Shown here: positions 42,979-52,801 of the stretch, piece by piece
How positions within the stretch are numbered: position 1 is the stretch's first letter
Layout of the letters: each line of letters begins with the position of its first letter
DNA from: JAOPZW01 sp963788935
GTDB taxonomy: Bacteria > Actinomycetota > Thermoleophilia > Solirubrobacterales > Solirubrobacteraceae
DNA length: 64,000 bases
Direction: 5' to 3'
Assembly (NCBI GenBank): GCA_963788935.1
Contig: CAWBIM010000002.1
Location: forward strand, 186,001-250,000
Made by a program: the position numbers and the translations under genes
The notes under the pieces: generated by a model
What the model saw: only the letters and a program-made list of their open reading frames with translations
The model's database searches: none
What the model was told of the DNA's origin: nothing

Positions 42979-44559
42979 TCAAATGCGCCGGGCGACCACG
43001 CCCTCCCACGCCCCGAGGGCGACCGCGCCGTCGAGCGCCTCGCCGTCGCGCGCCCGGTCGGTGGCGACCGCCACGCGGCCGGTCACGCCCGGCACGGTCA
43101 CCGGCTCGTCGGAGAGGTTGAGCGCGACCGCGACGCCCTCGCCGCGGCGGTAGGCCCACGCCCCGTCCGGCGCCGCCAGCGGCGTGTACGCGCCCGCGCG
43201 CAGCGCGTCCTCGGCGCGACGCAGCGCGACGAGGTCGCGCACGAGGTGCAGGATCGAGCCGCGGTCCGCGCGCTGGGCGGCGACGTTGCGCCCCAGGTCG
43301 CCGAACGGCAGCCACGGCTCGACCCCGGGCGCGGTGAAGCCGGCGCCCGGCGCGTCGCTCCACGGCATCGGGGTCCGGGCGCCGTCGCGGCCGCCCTCGC
43401 CCTCGCGCAGGCCGACCGGGTCGAGGATCCGGTCTCGGGGCACGTCGGCCTGCGTCATGCCGATCTCGTCGCCGTAGTAGAGGACCGGCGTCCCGCGCAG
43501 GGTGAGCAGGATCATGAGCGCGACGCGGATCCGTCGCTCGTCGCCGCCGGCCCAGCGCGTCGGGAAGCGGACGACGTCGTGGTTGGACGCCGTCCAGAGC
43601 GGCCACGCGCCGTCGGGCAGCAGGCCCTCCGTCCGGGCGACGACCGCCGCGAGCTCGGTCGCGTCGAGGTCCGCGTCGAGGAACGGGACGTTCAGCGCGA
43701 GCTGCAGCCCGTCGTCGTCGCCGTAGAAGCGCATGAGCTGCTCGAGGTCGCGGACGACCGTCTCGCCGAGCAGGAGCGGCTCGGTGTCGCGGGCCGCGCC
43801 GAGCGCGCGCCAGCGGCGGAAGACGTCGTGGACCTCGGGCTGGTTGAGCGTGTGGCGCGGGACCTGGCCGAGGGGACGCCACGTGTGCGCCTCCTCCGCG
43901 TTCGCGAACGGTGGGTTGTCGCGCAGCTCGCGGTCCTTGACGATGCCGTTGGCGACGTCGATCCGGAACCCCGCGATGCCGCGGTCGTACCAGAAGCCGA
44001 GGATCTCGTCGAAGGCCCGGCGCACCTCCTCGCTCCACCAGTCGAGGTCGGGCTGCTTGCGGTGGAAGAGGTGCAGGTAGGACTGGCCCGTCGCGTCGTC
44101 CGGCTCCCACGCCGACCCGCCGAAGAGGCTGGCCCAGTTGTTCGGCGGCGCGCCGTCCGGCCCGGGGTCGGCCCACACGTACCAGTCGCGGTGCGGGGCG
44201 TCGCGACCGCCGCGCGCGGAGACGAACCAGGCGTGCTCGTCGCTCGTGTGGTTGGGGACGAGGTCGAGGAGGACCCGGATCCCGCGCTCGCCGGCCGCCG
44301 CGACCAGCGCGTCGAGGTCGGCGAGCGTCCCGAGATCGGGGTGCACGTCGCGGTAGTCGGCGACGTCGTAGCCCCAGTCGGCGTTGGGCGAGGGGAACGT
44401 CGGGCTGAGCCAGACGCAGTCGACGCCGAGCCACTCGAGGTGGTCGAGGTGGCCGACGATCCCGCGCAGGTCGCCGATCCCGTCGCCGTCGCTGTCGGCG
44501 AACGAGCGCGGATAGACCTGGTACAGCACGCCGTCCCGCCACCACGCCCGTCCCGCCAT
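42979..44559 (-). CDS. GH13 alpha-glucosidase (oligo-1,6-glucosidase type)
   Basis: 526 residues, complete GH13 barrel with C-terminal beta domain. Conserved regions: YQVYPRSFADSDGDGIGDLRGI, DLVPNHTSDEH, nucleophile GFRIDVANG, acid/base LLGETVV and transition-state SNHDVVRF. AAGGAGG precedes the ATG at 44559; the debranching-type gene stop lies 9 bases upstream. Member of the LacI-controlled operon. Would hydrolyse isomaltose- or sucrose-like alpha-glucosides; exact specificity unknown. Confidence 0.93.
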   Translation of the reverse strand: MAGRAWWRDGVLYQVYPRSFADSDGDGIGDLRGIVGHLDHLEWLGVDCVWLSPTFPSPNADWGYDVADYRDVHPDLGTLADLDALVAAAGERGIRVLLDLVPNHTSDEHAWFVSARGGRDAPHRDWYVWADPGPDGAPPNNWASLFGGSAWEPDDATGQSYLHLFHRKQPDLDWWSEEVRRAFDEILGFWYDRGIAGFRIDVANGIVKDRELRDNPPFANAEEAHTWRPLGQVPRHTLNQPEVHDVFRRWRALGAARDTEPLLLGETVVRDLEQLMRFYGDDDGLQLALNVPFLDADLDATELAAVVARTEGLLPDGAWPLWTASNHDVVRFPTRWAGGDERRIRVALMILLTLRGTPVLYYGDEIGMTQADVPRDRILDPVGLREGEGGRDGARTPMPWSDAPGAGFTAPGVEPWLPFGDLGRNVAAQRADRGSILHLVRDLVALRRAEDALRAGAYTPLAAPDGAWAYRRGEGVAVALNLSDEPVTVPGVTGRVAVATDRARDGEALDGAVALGAWEGVVARRI

Positions 44560-44568
44560 CCGGCCTCC

Positions 44569-45747
44569 TTACGCCGTCGTGTCCGTGAGCGCCGCCGCGC
44601 GGCCGTCCCAGCCGCTGCGCAGCGCGTGGGCGGCGCCGACCGTCCAGGCCTGGACCTGGTTGGCGATCGGGATCCGCCGCGGGCCGCCGTCGTCCACGGC
44701 GTAGAGCTCGGGGAACCGCCCCAGCCGCGCGAGCGCCTCCAGCACGCCCGCGCGGACGCGCTCGGCCGCGTCCGCGTGTCCGGCGGCGCGCAGCCCGCCC
44801 CATCCGAGCCAGGAGTCGAACGGCCAGACCGCGCCGCGGTGGTAGCCGACGGGGTCGAACCGCGCGTGGCGGTCCGACAGGGTGCGCAGGCCGAAGGCCG
44901 TGAGGACGTCGGGCTCGGCCAGGCGCTCGGCGGCGCCCGCGACGGGGACGCCCGCCCACAGCAGCCAGCCGAGCTGCGAGCCCGCGCCACGCACTTCGCG
45001 GTCCTCCCCGTCGATCGCCATCGTCTCCGGCCCGAAGCGCTCGGCGACGCGGGCGGCGAGCGCTTCGGCCGCGCGGGCGTGCTCGGCCGACCCCGACAGC
45101 GCGGCGAGCCCGCGCAGCCCGGCCACGGCGGCCGCCTGGGTGTCGGCGTCGGCGACGGGCGGCGGCGGGACGCGCCCGTCGGCGTGGAGGATCCCGCCGC
45201 CGGTGGCGTTGACCGGGTCGTCGGCGTCGCGCCAGCCCTGCTGGCCGAGCCCGCCGCCCGACGCCGGCCGCGGCCCCCAGCGCAGGAGCCCGTCGCCGCG
45301 GTCGAGCGCGCCGAGCAGCCACGCGCCCGCGCGCTCCCAGACCGGCCGCAGCTCGCCGGCGAGCGCGCGGTCCCCGGTGGCGGCGAGGACGTAGAGGAAC
45401 CACGGCGTCGCGTCGGCCGTTCCGTAGTAGCGCAGGCCGTCGGCCGGCCACTCGAGGCCGAGGAAGCGCGTGGTCCCCGCGGGCGGGCCGCCGCGGACCT
45501 CGTGCACGATCTTCCCCGGCTCCTCGTCCCACACCGGGTCGGTCCGCGTGCCCTGCAGCCCCGCGAGCGCGCGCAGGGTCGCCCGCGCCACGTCCGGCCG
45601 CGCCGGCAGGACCTGCAGCGCGGTGATGAGCGAGTCGCGCCCGAACAGGGCGTGGAAGCGGCCGGGGTCGTCCGGGTCGGTCGGCGGCGCCGACGCGTAG
45701 GGCCAGCCGTCGGCCGACAGGACGTCGTCGAGGCCGGGGACGCTCAG
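44569..45747 (-). CDS. Glycogen-debranching-type glucosidase (six-hairpin domain), CTG start
   Basis: 392 residues of the amylo-alpha-1,6-glucosidase/GDE_C-like fold: GRFHALFGRDSLITALQVLP, GWRDADDPVNATGGG and GYHRGAVWPFDSWLGWGGL. Typical relatives carry an N-terminal beta-sandwich domain of about 200 residues; it is absent here. No ATG, GTG or TTG fits the start. A CTG at 45747-45745 overlaps the ParB-like TGA and has AAGGAG 5-6 bases upstream, so coupled CTG initiation is the best model. Likely releases glucose from branched or limit oligosaccharides. Confidence 0.78.
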   Translation of the reverse strand: MSVPGLDDVLSADGWPYASAPPTDPDDPGRFHALFGRDSLITALQVLPARPDVARATLRALAGLQGTRTDPVWDEEPGKIVHEVRGGPPAGTTRFLGLEWPADGLRYYGTADATPWFLYVLAATGDRALAGELRPVWERAGAWLLGALDRGDGLLRWGPRPASGGGLGQQGWRDADDPVNATGGGILHADGRVPPPPVADADTQAAAVAGLRGLAALSGSAEHARAAEALAARVAERFGPETMAIDGEDREVRGAGSQLGWLLWAGVPVAGAAERLAEPDVLTAFGLRTLSDRHARFDPVGYHRGAVWPFDSWLGWGGLRAAGHADAAERVRAGVLEALARLGRFPELYAVDDGGPRRIPIANQVQAWTVGAAHALRSGWDGRAAALTDTTA

Positions 45748-46637
45748 CGCATCTCCTTGAGGATCTGGTGGACGAGCGTGTCGTCCTCGACGCCGGGGGC
45801 GCGCACGTCGCCGAGCAGCCGGGCGACGACGTCGTCGGTCCAGTCGTGCGTGTGCAGCAGCAGGAAGCGGAGCATCGCGACGCGCAGGTAGCGCTCGGTC
45901 TCGGTCCCCTCCCCGCCCGCCGCGGTCTCGGCCAGCACCGCGACGACGGGCGCGTACTCCTCCTCGAACCACGCGCGCGCCATCTCCTCGCGCGAGAGCA
46001 GGTGCTCGCGCGCGTGGCTGGCCCGGAAGCCCCAGGCCTCGACGAGCGAGGCGAGCTGCGCGTAGCGCCACTCGTCCGACAGCGCGATCCGCGCCCGCGC
46101 CGCGGGCGGCAGCGGGACGCGCTCGTGGAACATCCGCTCGTGGCGCTTGAGCGGCAGGTCGCGCAGGCGCAGCTCGCGCGAGGCCCCGAGCTCGGTCTCG
46201 ACCTCGCGCACGTGCGCCTCGATCGTGTCGTCGCCGAGCGCCCGCGCGACCGACACCCGGTGGTGGCCGTCGGCGACGAAGTGCAGCTCCCCGATCCGGT
46301 AGACCTCGATCGGCGGCATCGCCTCGCCGCGGCGCCGGGCGGCCGCGATGCGTTCCCAGCGGCCGCGCAGCTGCGGCGAGGCGGGGCGGAACTCGCGGTC
46401 GAACTCGCCGACGCGGCGGTCGACGCTGCCGACGATCGAGTCGAGCGCGATCGGCATCACGCCGAGGTCGTGCTCCGCGCGCCGCCCGAGCGCCTGGACG
46501 ACCTCCTCGAACGGCAGCATCGACGAGACGTCGTCGGGCTCGTGGCGCAGGCGCGCGGCGATCCGGGCGAGCCCGCGGCGGCGGCGCTCGCGGGCGAACG
46601 CGGACTTCGCGTCCTCCTGCGGGAACCCGGTGCTCAT
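45744..46637 (-). CDS. ParB/sulfiredoxin-fold protein in the sugar operon
   Basis: 297 residues. A ParB-like nucleotide-binding domain with IEVYRIGELHFVADGHHRVSVARALGDDTIEAHV (about 110-145), the ADGHHR motif seen in sulfiredoxin-like kinases and ParB, then a helical C-terminal region. No DNA-binding helix-turn-helix of true chromosomal ParB is evident and parA is absent. Encoded between a glucosidase and a debranching-type gene on one strand; its stop overlaps the next start. A regulatory or kinase function in alpha-glucan use is inferred from position only. Confidence 0.75.
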   Translation of the reverse strand: MSTGFPQEDAKSAFARERRRRGLARIAARLRHEPDDVSSMLPFEEVVQALGRRAEHDLGVMPIALDSIVGSVDRRVGEFDREFRPASPQLRGRWERIAAARRRGEAMPPIEVYRIGELHFVADGHHRVSVARALGDDTIEAHVREVETELGASRELRLRDLPLKRHERMFHERVPLPPAARARIALSDEWRYAQLASLVEAWGFRASHAREHLLSREEMARAWFEEEYAPVVAVLAETAAGGEGTETERYLRVAMLRFLLLHTHDWTDDVVARLLGDVRAPGVEDDTLVHQILKEMR

Positions 46638-46655
46638 CGCCCGTCCGCCCGCCCC

Positions 46656-48225
46656 TCAGAGCCGGAGGATGACGCCCTCGCCCGGGGCGAGCGCGAGGCC
46701 CGCGAGCGCGACGTCCCCGCCGGCGCGGGCGGGATCGGTGGACACGACGAGCGCGGCCCGGCCGGGCAGGCCGTTCGCGGCCGCGAGCGCGACCGGGGCG
46801 GCGGCGAAGTTCACGGCGGCCAGCGAGCCGCTCGCCGTCGGCCGTCCGCTCCCACGCGAGCACGTCCTCGCCGAGGCGCAGCGGCCGCTGCGCGCCGAGC
46901 TGCAGCGCCGGCGTCGCCCGCCGCAGCGCCGCCAGACGTCGGGTCAAGGACAGCGTCGAGGTCGCGTCGGCGGCCTGCGTCTCGGCGTTCAGCGCCTCCG
47001 CCCCGCCGACGAGCGGCAGCCAGGGTTCGCCGGTGGTGAACCCCGCGCCGGGCCCGGCCGCCGACGGCGGGCGCCAGGGCACCGGCGCGCGCTCGGGGTC
47101 GCGCCCGTCGACGTCGACGACGCGGTCGGCCGGGATCTCCGCGTCGGGCAGCCCGAGCTCCTCGCCCTGGAAGACGAACGGCGTGCCGCGCAGCGCGTAG
47201 AGCATCAGCAGCACCGCGCGCGCCCGCGCCGGGCCGAGGCCGCTGCCGCCGTCGAAGCGGGTCGCGACGCGCGGCAGGTCGTGGTTGCCCAGGAACCACG
47301 CGGGCCAGGCGACGCCGCTCGCGAGCGCCTCGAAGTCGGCGATCGACAGCGCGAACGCCTCGGCGCTCCAGTCCAGGTCGGCGAAGACGAAGTTGTGCGC
47401 GAGGTGCAGCTGGTCGCCGTCGTTGAGGAACGTGACGACGCGGTGCAGGTCGTCGATCGCCACCTCGCCGACGAGCATCCGGTCCTCGTACTCGTCGGCC
47501 ACGCGGCGGATGCCGCGCAGGCGCTCGTGCATCGTCTCCCAGTCCTGGTCGCGGCGGCGCGCGGCGCCCGCGTTCGAGCGCAGGAGCGGGTCGTGCGCCA
47601 GCCGCTGGAGCGCGTCGACCCGGAAGCCGTCGACCCCGCGGTCCAGCCAGAAGCGCAGCGTGTCGTGCATCGCCGCCTCGACCTCGGGGTTGTCCCAGTT
47701 GAGGTCGGGCTGCTCGGCCATGAACGAGTGCAGGTACCACTGCTCGGTCGCCGCGTCGAACGTCCACGCGCGGCCGACGGCCGGGAACTCGGACAGCCAG
47801 TCGTTCGGCGGCCCGCCGTTGCCGTCGCCGTCGTGCCAGACGTACCAGTCGCGGCGCGGGCTCTCGCGCGACGACCGCGACTCGAGGAACCACTCGTGCC
47901 GGTCCGAGCTGTGGTTCGGCACCCAGTCGACGACCACGCGGATGCCGCGGGCATGGGCCGCCTCGAGCAGCGCGTCGAAGTCCGCGAGCGTGCCGAAGAC
48001 GGGGTCGACGTCGCGGTAGTCGGCGACGTCGTAGCCGAAGTCGGCCATCGGCGACCGGTAGAACGGCGACAGCCAGATCGCCTCGGCCCCGAGCGCCTCG
48101 ATGTGGTCGAGGCGCTCGGTGATGCCAGGCAGGTCGCCGATGCCGTCGCCGTCGGAATCGGCGAACGAGCGCGGGTAGATCTGGTAGATCGCCCCGCGCT
48201 GCCACCAGGCCGGGCCGGAGGTCAT
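46656..48225 (-). CDS. GH13 alpha-glucosidase, frame break in the C-terminal domain
   Basis: About 520 residues if joined. From ATG 48225: YQIYPRSFADSDGDGIGDLPGI, VVDWVPNHSSDRH, nucleophile GFRVDALQR, acid/base LVGEVAI and GNHDLPRV. After WERTADGERL (near 46835) this frame becomes Arg-rich; the neighbouring frame gives SLAAVNFAAAPVALAAANG and ends LAPGEGVILRL-stop at 46656. The catalytic barrel is intact. Second glucosidase of the LacI-controlled operon, between the ABC ATPase and the ParB-like gene. Confidence 0.85.
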
Positions 48226-48261
48226 GCCCAGCGCTCGCGTTCGCTCGCGCTGGGCCGTTCC

Positions 48262-49466
48262 TCAGGCGACTCCGACGTTGTCGGAGGCCCGCGTCATCGA
48301 GTGGCCGTCGCTTCGGGTCGAAGACGTGGATCTTGTCCGTGTCGAGCCACAGCTTCGTCCGCTGACCCGCCGTCACGCCGCTGCCCGCGTCGACGCGGGC
48401 GACCGCGTGGCCGCTCGAGCTCGACGGGACGTCGCTCGTGCCGGCGTCCTCCTGCAGCTCACGGAGCTCGTCGGACTCGAGCATGTTCGCCCTGGTCGAA
48501 GTCGAAGTGGGCGTAGATCTCCGCGCCCATCGACTCCGTCAGCTCGATCGCCGCGTCGAACGTCCAGCCGTCGTGACCCTCGGGCGCGAAGTTCGCGTCC
48601 TCGAAGTCCTCCGGGCGGACGCCGATGATGACGTCCTTCCGCCCGCTCGAGTGCGACTCCAGGCTGCGCCGCAGCTTGTCGACGAGCGGCACCGCCCCCA
48701 TCGGGGTGTGGATGACCTCGCCGTCGATGGCCCCGGTGAAGAAGTTCATCGCCGGCGACCCGATGAAGCCGGCCACGAAGATGTTCCGCGGGTCGTCGTA
48801 CAGCTCGCGCGGCGAGTCCACCTGCTGCAGGATCCCGGCCCGCATCACGGCCACGCGGTCGCCGAGGGTCATGGCCTCGGTCTGGTCGTGGGTGACGTAG
48901 ACCGTCGTCGTCTCGAGGCGCTGCTGCAGGCGGGACACGACGGCCCGCATCTCCACGCGCAGCTTCGCGTCGAGGTTCGACAAGGGCTCGTCCATGAGGA
49001 ACGCCTTCGGCTCCCGGACGATCGCGCGCCCCATCGCCACGCGCTGGCGCTGACCGCCGGACAGGTTCGCCGGCTTGCGCTCCAGGTGCTGCTCGAGCTC
49101 GAGCGTCTTCGCGGCCTCGTCGACCCGACGCTTGATCTCGTCCTCCGGCGCCTTGCGCAGCTTCAGCGCGAAGCCCATGTTGTCGCGCACGGTCATGTGC
49201 GGATACAGCGCGTAGTTCTGGAACACCATCGCGATGTCGCGATCCTTCGGGGCGAGGTCGTTGACCACCTCGCCGCCGATCTTCAGGTCGCCCCCGGAGA
49301 TGTCCTCGAGCCCCGCGATCATCCGCAGCGCCGTCGACTTCCCGCAGCCCGAGGGCCCGACGAGGATCATGAACTCCGCGTCGCGGATCTGCAGGTTCAT
49401 GTGCTTGACGGCCTCGAAGCCGTCCGGGTACCGCTTGACGACGTCGTCGAACTCGATCTCGGCCAT
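48262..49466 (-). CDS. Sugar ABC transporter ATP-binding protein (MsmK/UgpC type), two frame breaks
   Basis: About 400 residues if joined. Walker A GPSGCGKST, Q-loop FQNYALYPHM, signature LSGGQRQRVAMGRA, Walker B AFLMDEPLSNLD and H-loop VTHDQTEA are all intact. The C-terminal TOBE region is split: the frame ends at 48459 after YAHFDFDQGE, the next frame reads MLESDELRELQED...TKLWLDTDKIHVFDPK, and a third frame ends SDGHSMTRASDNVGVA-stop at 48262. ATG 49464-49466 follows AAGGAG. Shared or dedicated ATPase for the adjacent permeases. Confidence 0.87.
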
Positions 49467-49479
49467 ATCGCGGCTCCTT

Positions 49480-50382
49480 TCAGCCCTTGACCGCACCCGC
49501 GGTCAGGCCGGCGACGATGCGCTTCTGGAAGAACAGGACCAGCAGGATCAGGGGCACCGAGATGACCACCGATGCCGCCGAGATGCTGCCGAACGGGACC
49601 TCATGCTCTGTCGCGCCCGTGAAGAACGCGATCGCGGCCGGCACGGTCCGTGCCTTCGACGAGGACGTCAGGGTCACCGCGAGCAGGAACTCGTTCCAGG
49701 CCCCGATGAACGTGAGGATGCCGGCGGTGGCCAGGCCCGGTGCGGCCAGCGGGACGACCACCTTGCGGAACGCCTGGAAGTGGGTGGCGCCGTCGACCAG
49801 CGCGGCCTCCTCCAGGTCCCTCGGGATCTCCTTGAAGAAGGAGACGAGGATGTAGACGCTCAGCGGAAGCGCGAACGTCAGGTACGGGATGATCAGGCCG
49901 AGCCCACGTGTTGAACAGGCCGATGTCCGACCAGAGCTTGAACAGCGGCGCGGCGATGGCGATCTGCGGGAACGTCGAGATCGTCAGGACGACCGCGAGG
50001 ATGAACCCCTTGCCCCGCAGCTTCAGGCGGGCCAGCGCGTAGGCGCAGAACGACCCGACGCCGAGCGCCAGGACCGTGGTGACCAGCGCCACCACCGCGC
50101 TGTTGCGCAGGGCCTTCGTGAAGTCCGGGTTCTTGAAGATCGACCTGGTAGTTGTCGAGGGACGGATGCGGCGGGATGATCCGCGACGACTGGAGGTCGT
50201 TGCCCGTCTTCAGCGACAGGTTCACGAGCCAGTAGAAGGGGAACAGGCAGAAGACGACGATCGCGCCGATGGCGAGGTACATCCACCACGGGGTCTTCGC
50301 GCCGCTCGGCGCCTTCGCCCGTTTGGTTGTCGCCTCATCCTCGGGGGTCGTCGGCTGGGGGTGCTGTTGCGACAGATGCCAT
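49480..50382 (-). pseudogene. Sugar ABC transporter permease (MalG type), three frame breaks
   Basis: About 300 residues if joined. Pieces: MASVATAPPADDPRG start at 50382; WWMYLAIGAIVVFCLFPFYWLVNLSLKTG (first helix); VVALVTTVLALGVGSFCAYALARLKLRGKGF...FPQIAIAAPLF; then the EAA-loop region VDGATHFQAFRKVVVPLAAPGLATAGI and FIGAWNEFLLAVTL to the stop at 49480. Breaks lie near 50340, 50150 and 49910. Start overlaps the MalF-type stop (ATGA). All conserved elements survive, so sequence error is plausible. Confidence 0.78.
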
Positions 50383-51308
50383 CAGTCGTCCGCCAGTCCT
50401 CGGATGTTGCCGCCCACGAAGCGGATGTAGGAGAAGGACACGATCATCACCACGAGGAAGGTGAGCACCGCCATCGCGGCACCTAGCCCGTAGATCCGGT
50501 TCGTCGCGAACGCCTCCTGCGCGATCGTGGACAGCGTCGATGTGCCGTTCTGCCCTCCGGTGAGGACGTATGGCAGGTCGAAGATCCGCAGCGCGTCGAG
50601 CGTGCGGAAGATGAGCGCGACGAGGATCGCCGGCATCAGCAGCGGCAGCGTGATCTTCGAGAAGCGCTGCCACGTCGAGGCGCCGTCGACCTTGGCCGCC
50701 TCGTAGATCTCGCCGGGGATCACCTGCAACCCCGCGAGGATCAGCAAGCGCCATGAACGGCGCCGTCTTCCAGACGTCGGCGATGATGATCACGATCAGC
50801 GCCTGGGGTTCGGATCCCAGCCAGACCGTCTTCGTGCCGAGGATCGTGTTGATGAAGCCGTACGGCGACACGAACATCGTCCGCCACATGACCGCCGTGA
50901 CGACGGTGAGGACGGCCCACGGCACCAGGACGACGGTGCGCAGGAGGCCCTGGCCCTTGAACGCCTCGTGCATCGCAGAGGGCCATGCCGAGCCCGATGA
51001 GCGAGCTCGAAGAACACGGAGACGACCGTGAAGATCAGGGTGTGCTCGAGCGCCGCCCACCAGTCGGGGTTGGACAGCGCGTTCTGGTAGTTGCGGAGCC
51101 CCAGCGGGCCCGCCCAGCGTGAGAGCCCCGCGACTCTCACGCTGTACTCGTGCAGGGAAAGCCAGATCGCGTAGATGATCGGCCAGACCGCGACGATCGC
51201 AATGAGGACCATCGACGGCGCGACCATCAGGATCGCAAGGCGGCGCTCCGGGACTCCCTTGGAGCGCCGCCGCTGCGATGCGCCGGCTCCGATAGAGGCG
51301 GCTTCCAT
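50382..51308 (-). pseudogene. Sugar ABC transporter permease (MalF type), three frame breaks
   Basis: About 308 residues if joined. Starts MEAASIGAGASQRRRSKGV, first helix LAILMVAPSMVLIAIVAVWPIIYAIWLSL; breaks near 51005 and 50975 inside a helix (VVSVFFEL / LIGLGMAL / MHEAFKG); then LLRTVVLVPWAVLTVVTAVMW and, after a break near 50748, the EAA loop EIYEAAKVDGASTWQRFSKITLPLLMP. Ends GNIRGLADD-stop. Partner of the MalG-type permease. Confidence 0.78.
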
Positions 51309-51315
51309 GATCAGA

Positions 51316-52654
51316 TCAGAAGGTCGACAACGCGCTGTCGATCTGCGAGCTGGCCTTCTTGATCGCGTCCGCAGGACTCGCGCGACCGGCGAGAGCGTCG
51401 TTGACGTTCTTGTAGATCGCCTGGGAGATCTGCGGATACACCGGCGAGACCGGGCGGGCCTTCGCCTGGCCGAGAGCGGCCTTGAGCTCGGCCGCGTACG
51501 GGACCGCCTTCTTGACGTCCGGATCGTCGTACGTCGCGTTGAGGATCGCCGCGTTGGAGTACTTGTTGAGCGAGATCTTCTGCCACGCGGGCGAGGCGAC
51601 GTAGTCGGCGAACTTCAGCGACAGCCCCGGGTTCTTCGTGTAGACGCGAGATCACGCTGTTGTGGCCGCCGAGGATGTTCGGCCCGGCCGGCGCCCTCGA
51701 AGCGTCGGCAGCGGAGCGACCGCGTACTTGCCCTTGACCTTGCTGCCGCCGGTCTGGTCGGCCGCGTAGGCGTAGGTCCAGTTGCGCATGAAGGCGTACT
51801 TGCCGCTGGTCCAGGCCTGGTCGGTCTCCGGCTCCATGTACGTCGTGACGGCCTTCGGCGCGCCACCGTTCTTGATGCCGTCGACCATGAGCTGCAGCGC
51901 CTTCACGTTCTGCGGCGAGTTGAAGGCCGACTTCTTGCCCGAGTCGTCGAGCACCTTGCCGCCCGCGGCGAACCCGAGCTCGAGGAAGTCACAGGTGAGG
52001 CCCTCGTACGGCGCGCCCTGGTAGACGATGCCGCCCTGCTTCGCGGCCGCCTGGTAGACCGCCTGCCAGGTCGTCGGCGGCGCTCTTCATCTTGTCCGTG
52101 CGGTAGAAGAGGAACGCTGCGTCGCTCGCCGCCGGGACGCCCCAGTACTTGTCCGCGTAGTGCACGGTCTCGAGCGGCGCCGGGACGTACTTGTCGCGGA
52201 ACTTGCTGACGTACGGCGACAGGTCGTACAGCCACTTCTGGCTGGCGAACTCCGCGGTCCAGATCACGTCGGAGTTGAACACGTCGCAGTCGTTCGACTT
52301 CGCCTGCTGGCGCTGGATGAACTGCGCGCGCTGCTGGTCGGCCGACGCCGGGAACTCGGTCAGCACGGCCTTGTACCCGGCGCTCGAGTACTTCGAGTTG
52401 AAGTCCTTGATGAGCTGGTGGGCCGCACCGTTGGTGTCCTTGCCGGTGCAGTAGTGGATGGTGCCCTTCGGCGGATTGTCCATCGACGCCGGGTCGATGA
52501 CCTTCGCGCCGGTGACGGTGATGCCGCCGCCTCCGCTGCTGCTGGTGCCCCCGCCACCTCCTCCGCTGCTGCTATCGCTGCCGCCGCACGCGGCGACGAA
52601 CAGCGCACAGACCGACACGGCGAGCGCCGCGCCCAAACTCAAGCGACCTCTCAT
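51316..52654 (-). pseudogene. Sugar ABC transporter solute-binding lipoprotein, four frame breaks
   Basis: About 445 residues if joined. Lipoprotein signal MRGRLSLGAALAVSVCALF with lipobox VAAC, a Gly/Ser linker, then an extracellular binding protein (ADQQRAQFIQRQQAKSNDCDVFNSDVIW; DKYWGVPAASDAAFLFYRTDKM; AFNSPQNVKALQLMVDGIKNGG; GKYAFMRNWTY; ending ASSQIDSALSTF). Breaks near 52083, 51697, 51685 and 51648. GGAGGAGG precedes ATG 52652-52654. First gene of the importer operon, divergent from lacI over two operators. Confidence 0.8.
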
Positions 52655-52688
52655 GCGACCCCTCCTCCAGGGACCTGACTTGCTCGGG

Positions 52689-52704
52689 CTGTAACCGGTT
52701 TCAG
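52689..52704. promoter_or_regulatory. LacI-family operator
   Basis: CTGTAACCGGTTTCAG: a 16-base palindrome with only one mismatched pair (CTG.AACCGGTT.CAG) and the central CG step bound by LacI-family proteins. It lies 35 bases upstream of the binding-protein start codon and 98 bases upstream of lacI. Confidence 0.7.
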
Positions 52705-52720
52705 ACTTCAGGCAGGGGAC

Positions 52721-52731
52721 CCGGTTACCGG
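52721..52731. promoter_or_regulatory. Second, odd-spaced CCGGT-T-ACCGG palindrome
   Basis: CCGGTTACCGG, perfect about its central T, 32 bases from the first operator. It shares the GGTTACC/AACCGG sequence. It may be a second repressor site allowing looping or autoregulation; the odd centre makes it weaker than the first. Confidence 0.4.
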
Positions 52732-52801
52732 ATCGGAACCTTGCACTCGCTCGGGCGCATGTCAAGTCCTGGTGATTGACCGGCGGCTACGCTTGGCACG
52801 C

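Noticed and set aside
45747..48225. One giant protein fusing the second GH13 glucosidase with the debranching-type enzyme
   Set aside because: The same frame stays open by chance, but its middle is Arg-rich and lies opposite in frame to the well-formed ParB-like gene; the true GH13 end is at 46656 in a neighbouring frame.
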